From assembly GCA_965603125.1 (NCBI GenBank), contig CBFDBU010000003.1, positions 1 through 64,000 of the forward strand: a stretch of DNA of 64,000 bases, given 5' to 3'. A model generated the notes under the pieces. That model saw only the letters and a list, made by a program, of their open reading frames with translations, was not told where the DNA came from and did no database searches. Positions 6,493 to 14,793 of the stretch are shown here, in pieces. This DNA is from JAJRTA01 sp965603125. Its GTDB lineage: Bacteria; Zixibacteria; MSB-5A5; GN15; FEB-12. Position numbers and translations under genes: made by a program. Within the stretch, counting starts at the first letter, position 1, and each line of letters starts with the position of its first letter.

Positions 6493-8269
6493 TCCCACTC
6501 TCCTTTGCAAGGGGGAGTTCGACGAACAGCGACGGGATGCTGTCATCGCCAATCGCAAGACCGAAGTCACCGCTGTGGTACCTGATTGTCTCACCCGCCA
6601 CCAGTATAGTCAGGCGCTGCGACGCCCTGTTGTCCTTGAGAATCCGCTGAAGCAGCCCGGTGATTCTGCCCCTGGCCTCCTCGGGACAGTTGATCTTGAT
6701 CCACAGCACCGCCCGACCGTTTCTTGATTCCGTCCGCACTTCGGCAGATCCCGGTGGGATGAGATCCTCCGCCACCAGCTTGAGAAACTGGTAGACGGCA
6801 TGGGAAAGCTGATCGCCGTTGCCGAAGACCGCAAGTTTTTCGCTGGCCAGAGAGAGAACCATGTCCGGGTTCTGATTGTGAAGCCGACCGAGAAGCAGCC
6901 TCAGGTTCTGTTCTACCAGCCGGGAGAAATCGATGGCCCGGTTATCGCTCCTGCTGGCCCGGGAGAAGTCCAGTACCTGGTCCAGTACCGACTCTGCTCT
7001 TCGGGTCTCGCTTGAGATGATGTTCAGGTACTGGCGCTGTTCGTCGGAAGCATCCGATTTCAGCATGAGATTGGCGAATCCGCCGACGATAGTCAGCGGA
7101 TTGCGAAGCTCATGAGCTATGGCTGCCGTCAACTCTCCGATTACGGACATCTTTTCGAACTTGATCATCTGATCCTGGGATTCCGCCAGCAAACGATTGA
7201 TGCGTTCCAACTCATCTGAGCGTTCGCGCTGGGCGTCGTATAGACGCGCTCTTTCCATGGCCACGGCGGCCTGATCGGCCAGAATCTGCAACAGGCGTAC
7301 CGCCTCATCGCGGATCGGCTGACCCGTGATGAGGTTATCCGCAGCCAGAAGACCCTGCAACTTCCCCTTGCTGACCATCGGCACCAGCGCGAGTTCACGG
7401 GTCCCGAGGCGGTCGGCAAAGTCGCGCGTGACGGGATCCATCTCGGAGGTCGTCTCCAGATTCACCCAAGTGCCGCCCCGACACACGCTGCTCAGCAGGG
7501 AGTCATTACCCAGACTGATGGAAAGATCAGCGATCAGGTCAGTAATCGGATCGATATGGTCTTCGGTGCCGCCTTGTTTGGGATCCAGCATCTCTCCCAG
7601 CGAGAGACGCAAGGCGTCCAGATCCCTCCAGATGCCTGCCGCCTCCTCAGCCGACGAGGGGCCGAATGCAAGGTGCCCCGACAGTTGATCCGTGCTTTCA
7701 TCGTAGAGAAACAGGAAGGCGCGGTTGAAACCGACCCCCTGAGAGGCGGTAGCTCCGGTCAGGATGACCTTTAGTATCTGTTTCAACTCCTGCGACGATG
7801 AAAGCGCCGCCGCCACGTCGGTCAGGATGCGCAGTTGCCCGCGAAGGTACGCAGGTTCATCGGAACTGCCGGGACGGCCCTGAGTATTGTAGAGTATTCC
7901 AAGGACACCGGGTTGACTATCATGGCCATCCCTGACCGGAAGGCAGCACAGGTCCAATTCCACATAGCACCCGTGACTATTGGTGCACTGGAGGTTCCTG
8001 CGCACGAAACCGGAGTCGTTGTCAATGATATCAGTGAAGTTCTCACCCAGACCTGAGCCAAGAAGGCGATCGACACGTGAAATATGCCGATCATCCCAGC
8101 AGGTATTCTCGTCGACCCCGAGAACCACGGCGGCGTTGTGGTTGAACCGGGTAAGGTGGCCGGTCTCGTTAAGCCGAAAGAGGCCGACTCCGATTGAGTC
8201 AAGTCCTTCTTCAACGACCGGGTCGATCAGAACGTGCCCATCGTGGTGCCTGAGATTTGTTGTGTCCAA
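6464..8269 (-). CDS. Sensor histidine kinase with PAS, GAF and H-box, degraded ATPase domain
   Basis: This 601-residue cytoplasmic sensor has no membrane segment. A PAS-like region covers about residues 20-130, a GAF domain about 165-340, a coiled coil about 340-375, and a HisKA dimerisation domain with an intact H-box (AHELRNPL, His about 386). The C-terminal region (about 450-590) aligns in length and in its end (DFGLAIG..., VELPL) with a HATPase domain. However, it lacks the N-box asparagine (SHAVYQFLKLV instead of N..NA) and the DxGxG nucleotide loop. It may therefore not bind ATP normally. The start is TTG, preceded by GGAGG at 7 bases. It heads an operon with a receiver and the MCP-tip-like protein. 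Confidence 0.88.
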   Translation of the reverse strand: MDTTNLRHHDGHVLIDPVVEEGLDSIGVGLFRLNETGHLTRFNHNAAVVLGVDENTCWDDRHISRVDRLLGSGLGENFTDIIDNDSGFVRRNLQCTNSHGCYVELDLCCLPVRDGHDSQPGVLGILYNTQGRPGSSDEPAYLRGQLRILTDVAAALSSSQELKQILKVILTGATASQGVGFNRAFLFLYDESTDQLSGHLAFGPSSAEEAAGIWRDLDALRLSLGEMLDPKQGGTEDHIDPITDLIADLSISLGNDSLLSSVCRGGTWVNLETTSEMDPVTRDFADRLGTRELALVPMVSKGKLQGLLAADNLITGQPIRDEAVRLLQILADQAAVAMERARLYDAQRERSDELERINRLLAESQDQMIKFEKMSVIGELTAAIAHELRNPLTIVGGFANLMLKSDASDEQRQYLNIISSETRRAESVLDQVLDFSRASRSDNRAIDFSRLVEQNLRLLLGRLHNQNPDMVLSLASEKLAVFGNGDQLSHAVYQFLKLVAEDLIPPGSAEVRTESRNGRAVLWIKINCPEEARGRITGLLQRILKDNRASQRLTILVAGETIRYHSGDFGLAIGDDSIPSLFVELPLAKESGNESTSTGSG

Positions 8270-8378
8270 TTATGCCCCTCCTTTCACGCCGTCGGCACTC
8301 CCCGTGCGATGACGTCGAGTCGCCGGTTCACCACTGACGGCGGCTTCAATTTCGCTCGCGTTTATGACGTATTCCATG

Positions 8379-8981
8379 CTACCTGCCACGGTTCCTCAGA
8401 CTGATCAACTCCACCAAATGTTGACAGAGCTTTTCCTCAAGTTGATCGAACAGCCGAATCTTGGCGGGGGCGGGCAGGTGCAGATCGGGATCGTTGACGT
8501 CGTCATACGTGGTTGCCTGAAATACCCGCGCTCCTTTGTGTTCCACCTTGAAAGGCGTCGATAGCATCAGTTTTCCGCGTGACAGGTCGACATGGCGCAG
8601 TTCCCCCTCAACAACCGCAATAGTCTCATACCTATGGAACAGCAGCGGCAGATGCCAGGATTTCCGCCTTTCCAGCCGCTCGTCGTGGATGTCTACCAGG
8701 ACCAGGTAGCGCCCGCCGATCTCGAGGCCCCAGTTCACCAGGCTGTCGAGGTTGTAGGGGTCATGCGGAAAGGCAGGAAAATCCCCGCCGTTGTCCCGCG
8801 GTTCCAGAACCCGCAACGACTGATTCCGCGTGAGTTGAATCTGTAGCTTCTCACCAATCTTCGAGGCAGACCACGCCACCGGTGAGTGCTGTACTTTCAG
8901 GATGACACCCTGCGACGCCATCGCCCGATCGCCGCCTGCGGCGGAAACCAGGGCGACCAGTAGAAAGGTCATCAATTTCAT
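8379..8981 (-). CDS. Exported protein of unknown function
   Basis: The 200-residue form begins at MKLMTFLLVALVSAAGG, a good signal peptide. That ATG overlaps the stop of the PilZ gene (ATGA), which decides the start. The mature part is beta-rich (GVILKVQHSP, GGRYLVLVDIHDERL, HRYETIAVVEGELRHVDL) and ends in a helix. The general pattern, a periplasmic protein that reports LVLVDI... and a copy for 'VEGELRHVDL', recalls CsgG-type or FlgT-like periplasmic assembly factors, but the match is weak. Clustering with PilZ proteins suggests a surface or motility role. Confidence 0.7.
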   Translation of the reverse strand: MKLMTFLLVALVSAAGGDRAMASQGVILKVQHSPVAWSASKIGEKLQIQLTRNQSLRVLEPRDNGGDFPAFPHDPYNLDSLVNWGLEIGGRYLVLVDIHDERLERRKSWHLPLLFHRYETIAVVEGELRHVDLSRGKLMLSTPFKVEHKGARVFQATTYDDVNDPDLHLPAPAKIRLFDQLEEKLCQHLVELISLRNRGR

Positions 8982-9514
8982 GAGTCCGTGCCCGACCCTT
9001 GCGGTGCTTTCCTTTCGTGGATGTACGCGCTCAGGACATTCCTGACGGTCTGGTCGAAATGCGAGTAGCTCTCGGAAAGGAGCTGCATCTCGGCCTGCGA
9101 CAGTTTGTCCGACAGCCACCGGCGGGTAACGAACTCAATGCCTACCAGGTGGCAGTCTTCATCGTGATCGCAACGCTTGACAACTCCCAGAACGCCCTCA
9201 AGAGGCTCCACCTCCTCGAGCGAAAAGCGCATGGCCACAATGTCACCTTCATTCAGAGGCTGTTCCAGCTCTGCCAGGACGCCGCCGGCGGAGATGTTGA
9301 GGATCTCGCCGTCAATGTCGTAGTCACCGTCCGGGTGGAACCTGCCGAAGATGTCCTTGATCGTTTGCAGCGCCATGGGAGACGATATCTGAAGCCTGAC
9401 AAAGCGCCGCTGGTTGTCCCGCGACAGTTTCAGCGGTTTGCGAATACTGAGCTCTCTCCCATCCAGGTTGACTTCGGAGATGTGCTTCATTCGGGATGTC
9501 CCTTTCATTTTCAA
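8978..9514 (-). CDS. PilZ-domain protein
   Basis: This 178-residue protein carries the c-di-GMP-binding PilZ signature: RRFVR (about residues 36-40) and NISAGG (about 73-78), then the beta strands ending VGIEF. The C-terminal 40 residues are helical (LSQAEMQLLSESYSHFDQTV). It lacks the YcgR N-terminal domain. It is one of three consecutive PilZ genes downstream of the flagellar block, so it probably tunes motility or surface behaviour with c-di-GMP. Confidence 0.88.
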   Translation of the reverse strand: MKMKGTSRMKHISEVNLDGRELSIRKPLKLSRDNQRRFVRLQISSPMALQTIKDIFGRFHPDGDYDIDGEILNISAGGVLAELEQPLNEGDIVAMRFSLEEVEPLEGVLGVVKRCDHDEDCHLVGIEFVTRRWLSDKLSQAEMQLLSESYSHFDQTVRNVLSAYIHERKAPQGSGTDS

Positions 9515-9517
9515 CTC

Positions 9518-10291
9518 CTATGATAATTGCATTCTGCTGGAATTCTGCACCTGCGCCGAGAGTTGCCTGTTCAACTCGTCCCTCCTGACGGCTGTGTACT
9601 CGAAGACTACCGGCGGCAGGTTTTTCAGCGTGGATAACGGAAAATGTCTGGTCTTTACATCATCGATAATGAACTCGACGCCAATGTGGAAATGGCCGAT
9701 TCCGCTCTCTTGGCAGTGACGCACCTGCCCCAGCAGCAGCGGCGGCATGAGAGACCGACCGAGCTGGATGTTCATTATCAGGTAACACAACTCCTCCAGG
9801 AAGCTGGACAGGTCAATCAGCATCCCCCCGCTGGAGCAATTGATGGTGTCAGTTTCCAGCCATCTGAGCCGTGCGATTTTATGCTGTTGGGGGGGCGGTG
9901 ATGGAAGCATCGCCAGCTTGACCGGTTGCACGAGGTTCAATCTCGCAAAACGTCGGCGTGTCAGCGCCGTAGCCCGCACGCCGAGAACGAGACTGCCCTT
10001 TCCCGTGGCGGATTTCTTGAAAACCGCAGGTACCGACACCAGTTGCCCCTTGTAGTTGAACCGGACGGTCACGTCCTGGTCGCTGACCAAGCTGTCGATC
10101 AGGCCCTCTTGACCACCGCGGTCAATTGACAGGGACATTCGGCCAGCCTGAATTACCTTTGCCTGAAGCGGTTTCCCCGGCATCTGGTCGGAGAGCAGCA
10201 CCACGCTGCGTCCGACTATCAGGGAAATCTCAAGAGATGAGGTATCAAACTCCTGGTATTCGCGTTCGGAATCCGGTGCGGAAAGTTTCAT
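9518..10291 (-). CDS. PilZ-domain protein, YcgR-like layout
   Basis: This 257-residue protein has an N-terminal beta barrel-like domain (about residues 20-110, similar to the YcgR N-domain). A PilZ domain follows, with RRRFARL (about 111-117) and NCSSGGM (about 151-157) and the closing strand HIGVEFI. A hydrophobic loop lies between them. It is 3 bp from the next PilZ gene and so co-transcribed. In the YcgR family such proteins brake flagellar rotation when c-di-GMP is high. Which target this copy contacts is unknown. Confidence 0.85.
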   Translation of the reverse strand: MKLSAPDSEREYQEFDTSSLEISLIVGRSVVLLSDQMPGKPLQAKVIQAGRMSLSIDRGGQEGLIDSLVSDQDVTVRFNYKGQLVSVPAVFKKSATGKGSLVLGVRATALTRRRFARLNLVQPVKLAMLPSPPPQQHKIARLRWLETDTINCSSGGMLIDLSSFLEELCYLIMNIQLGRSLMPPLLLGQVRHCQESGIGHFHIGVEFIIDDVKTRHFPLSTLKNLPPVVFEYTAVRRDELNRQLSAQVQNSSRMQLS

Positions 10292-10294
10292 GAT

Positions 10295-11047
10295 CTACAG
10301 CAATCCCTTCTGTCGCAACTCAATCTGCCGCTGGAAAACATAGTTCACCAGGCGGTTCTGAGAACCACGATCGAAATCCTGTATGCTCCGGGGCAGCCGT
10401 TTCAGATCGTCGATGCTGAAGTGCCGGGTCAGTCGATCCACCGTAAGGAACTCCACGCCGGCCATTACCTGGTCGTCCTGTGTAAAGACTCGACGGCAGA
10501 CCGCAGCCATTATCTCGGGCAGATTCTGTTCCGGAAAAACGCCGATTTTCAATAGCAACAGGTCGCCGGGTTTGGTGTCTTCATCTGCCGACATAAGAAC
10601 CCCGCTGCCGCTGATATCGGAAGTGAGCGACTGATACCACTTGGGCAGGTTCTCGCGGTTCTCCCACTCAGGAAGGTTGATGATGCGGGCGTACTCTATG
10701 CGCTCGAACACCTCCACCCGAACAAACTGACGCCTCTGGACCCGTTTTATCCCCTGTGGAGGGACCAGGAGAAACAGTTTCTTCTCACTTGCCGGGTATC
10801 GCGTTATCCGCGAGTAGCACTGGTAGATGGCGTCGTCCCGGGTGATCAGAATCATTACCTCGGCCCTGTCTGAAAGGAGCGTGTGCCCGCCGATAAACTC
10901 CGGTGGGCTGATGACAATCGCTCTGCCACTGAAGTCCTCAATCCTGGTCGTGTAGTGGCCGGCCTGGGTCCCTTCACCGACAATGAGTTCCAGCTTCTCC
11001 CAGAGTATGAGAGGCTGCGTGAGTCTTGGTAGCGTCAATTCGACCAT
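10295..11047 (-). CDS. PilZ-domain flagellar brake-like protein (YcgR type)
   Basis: This 250-residue protein has a YcgR-like N-terminal domain (about residues 10-105), then RRQFVRVEV (about 106-114) and SDISGSG (about 143-149), the two c-di-GMP-binding elements of PilZ, and the strand MAGVEFL. It directly follows the DUF2225 gene and the fliA-containing operon. Of the three PilZ genes it has the most canonical YcgR arrangement. Confidence 0.87.
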   Translation of the reverse strand: MVELTLPRLTQPLILWEKLELIVGEGTQAGHYTTRIEDFSGRAIVISPPEFIGGHTLLSDRAEVMILITRDDAIYQCYSRITRYPASEKKLFLLVPPQGIKRVQRRQFVRVEVFERIEYARIINLPEWENRENLPKWYQSLTSDISGSGVLMSADEDTKPGDLLLLKIGVFPEQNLPEIMAAVCRRVFTQDDQVMAGVEFLTVDRLTRHFSIDDLKRLPRSIQDFDRGSQNRLVNYVFQRQIELRQKGLL

Positions 11048-11063
11048 GGAGCTTCCTGTGCCG

Positions 11064-12251
11064 TCATCGGGCGGACTTCAACGCCCTCATGTTCTCTCTG
11101 CCTTGCTCCATAGCCAACTCCAGTATCTTTCGTGCCAGCGCCGTGCGTGACTGATCCTGCCGATTCTGGTAGACGAATTCCTGGCCGAGCTTGATAGTGG
11201 TATTGAAATACTGCTTGGCCCCGTCGAAGTCACCGATACGGCGCGACAGTTCGGCGATCAGGTAAGCGGCCTGCATCTGCTGGTTTCCGGCTGAGATTCC
11301 CCTACCCTCAACAAACGCCTCGCTGTAATAATTGACGGCCCTCCTCAGCGCCTCCTGTTCGTTAACCACGATCCCGTTCCAACTCTTCTTCAGATCCAGG
11401 AGGAACCCTGCGAAGCTCTCAAATTGGCCGAACCCACCACCGCCCGAAGTTCCCTCACCCCCCAGGCTCGCGGCCCGGTACTCGGCTATAAGCTGGTTGA
11501 GAGACTCCATCCGCGATTCGACCTGTTCCACCGGATCCCGGAACGCCTTCAACTCGTCTCTGAACCTTTCCCGAAAGGGCGCCAGCCGCGCCTGCAGTTG
11601 AGACGATATCTGGTCGGCCTCAAAATGGGACATGACGTGGCGGTCGAGCACATCAACCTCGTCCCTGAAGTTCTTCAGGGCGGTTTCCGTGATGCTGCAG
11701 CGGTTGTCGATCTCCAGCATCAGTCCACCCAGGAACTGCTGGTCGGGGTTGTCTCCCTTTCCCAACCCGCGGAAAACCCAACCGATTCTAAGATAGAAAC
11801 GACCGAGATCGAGCTGGCTGAAGTGATCGGCCAGTTGCTCGTCGAAGATCGCCAGATGAAGCTTCAGAATCGCCGACTCGTTCGGGTAGCGCGACATATC
11901 GACGGCCTCACCTATCCTCTTAATCACCGAGTCCGCCGTAGCCAACTGATCAAGATGCTTTTCCTTGACTGTTTTCAGGCGATACGTTCTGAAGTTTGTG
12001 TCACTCTTCCATTCCTTGAAGCTCTTCGTGAACTCACGCGAGTAGTAACAGTTGCTACAGACGGCCGTAAAAAACGCGAGAGGGTTGTACGCCTGGTAGC
12101 GCGGGTGGCGCCACTGTATCTCGGTGGGACAGAAATCCGTGTCGCGTTCGCGCTCCGTGTACGCACCGACCCGTACCGTCTCAAACTCGTTGACGGTTTT
12201 GCAGATGGGGCATTCAACCTTTGTCAGAAGAAACGGACTTTCATTGGCCAT
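11064..12251 (-). CDS. DUF2225 family protein
   Basis: This 395-residue protein begins with the DUF2225 zinc-site pattern (CPICKTVNEF, residues about 14-23, then a second Cys pair in VCSNCYYSREF). A TPR-like helical tail follows, with a coiled coil (about 215-265) and a final pair of TPR-like helices (AAYLIAELSRRIGDFDGAKQYFNTTIKLG). Function is not established in the family. In spirochaetes and related bacteria members often sit beside motility genes, as here between fliA and the PilZ genes. It is cytosolic, with no signal peptide. Confidence 0.85.
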   Translation of the reverse strand: MANESPFLLTKVECPICKTVNEFETVRVGAYTERERDTDFCPTEIQWRHPRYQAYNPLAFFTAVCSNCYYSREFTKSFKEWKSDTNFRTYRLKTVKEKHLDQLATADSVIKRIGEAVDMSRYPNESAILKLHLAIFDEQLADHFSQLDLGRFYLRIGWVFRGLGKGDNPDQQFLGGLMLEIDNRCSITETALKNFRDEVDVLDRHVMSHFEADQISSQLQARLAPFRERFRDELKAFRDPVEQVESRMESLNQLIAEYRAASLGGEGTSGGGGFGQFESFAGFLLDLKKSWNGIVVNEQEALRRAVNYYSEAFVEGRGISAGNQQMQAAYLIAELSRRIGDFDGAKQYFNTTIKLGQEFVYQNRQDQSRTALARKILELAMEQGRENMRALKSAR

Positions 12252-12269
12252 GTTTGTCTCCCTTATTCC

Positions 12270-12671
12270 TTAACTCTCCTGCAGGTTCATGAGCGCCAAC
12301 TCCGCCTCTGACACGGGTAGCACCTTCTTGATCTTGTCGCTGGTGGCTCCGGCCTTCATCATCTCGCGGGCAATCCTGATTATTTCCGCTCTGCTCCGGC
12401 GGTTTGCGCCGGGCGAATCCGGCTCCCTGTGCCACGTATCACGCGTCCCGGCCGGCCGGCCGGCCTCCTGCCCAAACTTCACGAACTGGATCCTGCGTTC
12501 CGGGGCCGTGGCGGCTTCAATGAGTTCCCGGCCCTCCGTTTCCGTGGCCGTCGTCATCCGTCGCCTGTTGAACATGGAGTAAACGACAATTGAGAAGGCG
12601 CCGGCAGCCAGATAGCCGATTGTCTCCAGCGCCAAATCCATGATGAAACCTGATGAAATCTCCATTTTCAT
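12270..12671 (-). CDS. Small membrane-anchored flagellar-operon protein (SwrB/DUF6115-like)
   Basis: This 133-residue protein has one N-terminal transmembrane helix (LALETIGYLAAGAFSIVVYSMF, about residues 13-34), a polar linker and a C-terminal helix-turn-helix-like tail (REMMKAGATSDKIKKVLPVSEAELALM). Small proteins with this plan sit after flhF-flhG-fliA in many bacteria, including SwrB-like factors that activate the export apparatus. That functional link is inferred from position and architecture. Three candidate start codons (12671, 12665 and 12641) lie close together, and none is decisive. Confidence 0.65.
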   Translation of the reverse strand: MKMEISSGFIMDLALETIGYLAAGAFSIVVYSMFNRRRMTTATETEGRELIEAATAPERRIQFVKFGQEAGRPAGTRDTWHREPDSPGANRRSRAEIIRIAREMMKAGATSDKIKKVLPVSEAELALMNLQES

Positions 12672-12684
12672 CTTTCCTTTCTCT

Positions 12685-13002
12685 TCACACCCTCAGGTCG
12701 ATACCTTCCTTGCCTGTGGAATCTGCCGCCTCGGATGCCCCATTCTGCGGGGATTCGTCATTGTCCCGGTCGCGGGGCGAATCGTCGCTTTCGCCGGGGG
12801 GGCTGCCGCCGTCATCGGTGAGAACCAGACCGTCAGCCTGTTTCTTCCGTCTGGCCTTTTCCTGTTCTTCTTCCATCTTCCGTTTCAGAATCTGGCCTTG
12901 CTGCTTGCGGCCATTCTCAGGATGCGATCTGACCACCGGCGCAAGACGCTCCCGGGCCGGGGTGTCGGATCTTTCATGTACGCGTTCGATTTCCTGATCC
13001 AT
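12685..13002 (-). CDS. Small highly charged protein, unknown
   Basis: This 105-residue protein has no predicted fold. It has a basic helix (KRKMEEEQEKARRKKQADG) and an acidic, glycine/serine-rich tail. It lies in the gap between fliA and the membrane-anchored gene with 32- and 13-bp spacings, typical of a genuine operon member. It could be an unstructured regulator, or a shadow frame in a GC-rich stretch. I favour a real gene because otherwise the operon would have a 350-bp hole. Confidence 0.5.
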   Translation of the reverse strand: MDQEIERVHERSDTPARERLAPVVRSHPENGRKQQGQILKRKMEEEQEKARRKKQADGLVLTDDGGSPPGESDDSPRDRDNDESPQNGASEAADSTGKEGIDLRV

Positions 13003-13034
13003 CTTTCACCACCGCTCCTGTGCCCACCGCGATC

Positions 13035-13907
13035 TCAACCGGTCAGGGCGAACTTCTCCCTGACCATGCCGCGTAGTTTAGCCACGGCGCGCGTGTGTAT
13101 CTGTGAGACCCTCGACTCAGAGATGAACATACACTCGCCGATCTCCTTGAGGGTCAGTTCCTCAAAATAGTAGAGCGCAATTACCAGCTTTTCCTGCTGT
13201 GTGAGCCGGTCGATTGCCACCACCAGAAAAGACTGCAGTTCGCCTTTCTCGATCTCACCGAGAACGGAGTGTACGGATTTGTCCACGACCGTCTCAATCC
13301 GCGGCACCTGGCGGTTGTCGTCCTCACGAAAGATGACCTCGTCCAGCGACAGGATACTGGTACCCGAAACATCACCAAGGGCGCCATACAACTCGGACAC
13401 CGAGATTTTCATGTGTTTGGCCAGTTCATTTTTTTCCGGGGGGCGTCCCAACTTGTTTTCCAGGAAGTTATGGGCTCGCTCGATTTCTCGTGACTTGGCC
13501 CGCGTCGACCGAGGCACCCAGTCCAGGGAGCGCAGTTCGTCCAGGATTGCTCCCCGAATGCGGGGCACGGCGTAGGTCTCAAACTTCACACCCCGGTCCC
13601 GATCAAAGTTCCGGAAGGCCTCTATCAATCCGATGACGCCGGTGTTGATGAGATCAGACAGCTCCACCGATCGGGGGAATCCCATCGCCATGCGGGAGGC
13701 AACGTTACGCACCAGGGGCAAATACCTGTTGAGCAGGTCTTGCCTGATCTCAGGCGAGCGATACTTATGGTAGCGAGCCCAGTCACGGTCACTCACATCC
13801 CATTTCCTGGCTCGCCTGATCCGATCGGTGCCGTTACCACTGGCAGGGGCCATCTTGCTTTTCTTCTTCTCCGGCTTTTTCGGCTCGGCTTTTGTTGCGC
13901 TAACCAT
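13035..13907 (-). CDS. fliA: Flagellar sigma factor (sigma-28, FliA/WhiG family)
   Basis: This 290-residue sigma-70-family protein lacks region 1.1. Region 2 shows ADLINTGVIGLIEAF-type sequence (here LSDLINTGVIGLIEAF) and FETYAVPRIRGAILDELR, the hallmark of FliA. Region 3 begins near EKNELAKHM, and region 4 holds LTLKEIGECMFISESRVSQIHTRA. The basic Lys-rich N-terminal 30 residues are extra. It transcribes late flagellar and chemotaxis genes and sits in the usual flhF-flhG-fliA order. Confidence 0.95.
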   Translation of the reverse strand: MVSATKAEPKKPEKKKSKMAPASGNGTDRIRRARKWDVSDRDWARYHKYRSPEIRQDLLNRYLPLVRNVASRMAMGFPRSVELSDLINTGVIGLIEAFRNFDRDRGVKFETYAVPRIRGAILDELRSLDWVPRSTRAKSREIERAHNFLENKLGRPPEKNELAKHMKISVSELYGALGDVSGTSILSLDEVIFREDDNRQVPRIETVVDKSVHSVLGEIEKGELQSFLVVAIDRLTQQEKLVIALYYFEELTLKEIGECMFISESRVSQIHTRAVAKLRGMVREKFALTG

Positions 13908-13914
13908 ATGAGTG

Positions 13915-14793
13915 CTATTCCTCTATTTCGGCCGCAGCCCGGTAATTATTTATTGCCTTTTCCACGATCTTCGGCGCCGGTTCGGGAGGTAATCCCAGCG
14001 CCGACGCCAGCTTTGCGGTCAGTTGCGTAAGTGCCCTGACAGCCACCGAGTCGGGCTCAAGACTTGCCATTGGCGACTGTGCGGCGACGCTCTGCCTGAA
14101 GGACTTGTCCTCCAGCAGGTACCCGAGATACCCCGGACGCCGCTCCAGGAACTCCTCGGTCAGAGCCGCAAACCTCTCTTGGATGTAAGTGGCCTCGTTA
14201 TCCGACTCGGCCCGGTTTATCAGCAGCCGGCAGTCGATTGACCGGTTGACCGCAAGCAGGCTCTTGAACAGACCGTAACAGTCGGAAATGGAGGTCAACT
14301 CGGGGACTAATACCAGCAGGTTGATATCCGAGGCGTGCGCCATTACCGTGGCCGTTTCGGAAATCCCGGAAGGATGGTCCAGCACGACAGCGTCGTAAGC
14401 GGAACTGTCCGACCGAAGGCGCTCCATCAGGATAGCCGCAGTGCGGCCGCCAATTCGCTCCGATCGCTCCGAAGCTTCGGGCGGACGTATCGAAGGCAGC
14501 AGGTCAAGGCAATCGCTTACGGATATGACCGTCTCCTCAAGCGTCAATCCCCGGTCGGCATACTCGCCGATTCCGAGGTCACAGGCGACGTTCGCCAGGA
14601 TGTGCTGATTGCCCGAGGTGAAGTCGGCGTCGACCAGCAGTACTCGTCTGCCTGAGGAAGCCATGCGTTCGGCGAGATTAAAGCCCAGAATCGACTTGCC
14701 GACGCCGCCTTTCCCTGAGAGCAACGAGACCAGCTTCGTTGTGGCCCTTGTCCGGTCCGGGTCGGCTCTGTTTATCATGCGCAGTCTATTCAA
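13915..14793 (-). CDS. flhG: FlhG, MinD-like ATPase controlling flagellar number
   Basis: This 292-residue MinD/ParA-family ATPase has the deviant Walker A motif SGKGGVGKS (about residues 26-34), switch region VLLVDADF and Walker B-like DAVVLDHPSG. FlhG works with the GTPase FlhF to set place and number of flagella. The TTG start overlaps the end of flhF by 8 bases. An ATG five codons later (MINRADPDR) is an equally possible start. Length and order flhF-flhG-fliA are canonical. Confidence 0.92.
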   Translation of the reverse strand: MNRLRMINRADPDRTRATTKLVSLLSGKGGVGKSILGFNLAERMASSGRRVLLVDADFTSGNQHILANVACDLGIGEYADRGLTLEETVISVSDCLDLLPSIRPPEASERSERIGGRTAAILMERLRSDSSAYDAVVLDHPSGISETATVMAHASDINLLVLVPELTSISDCYGLFKSLLAVNRSIDCRLLINRAESDNEATYIQERFAALTEEFLERRPGYLGYLLEDKSFRQSVAAQSPMASLEPDSVAVRALTQLTAKLASALGLPPEPAPKIVEKAINNYRAAAEIEE

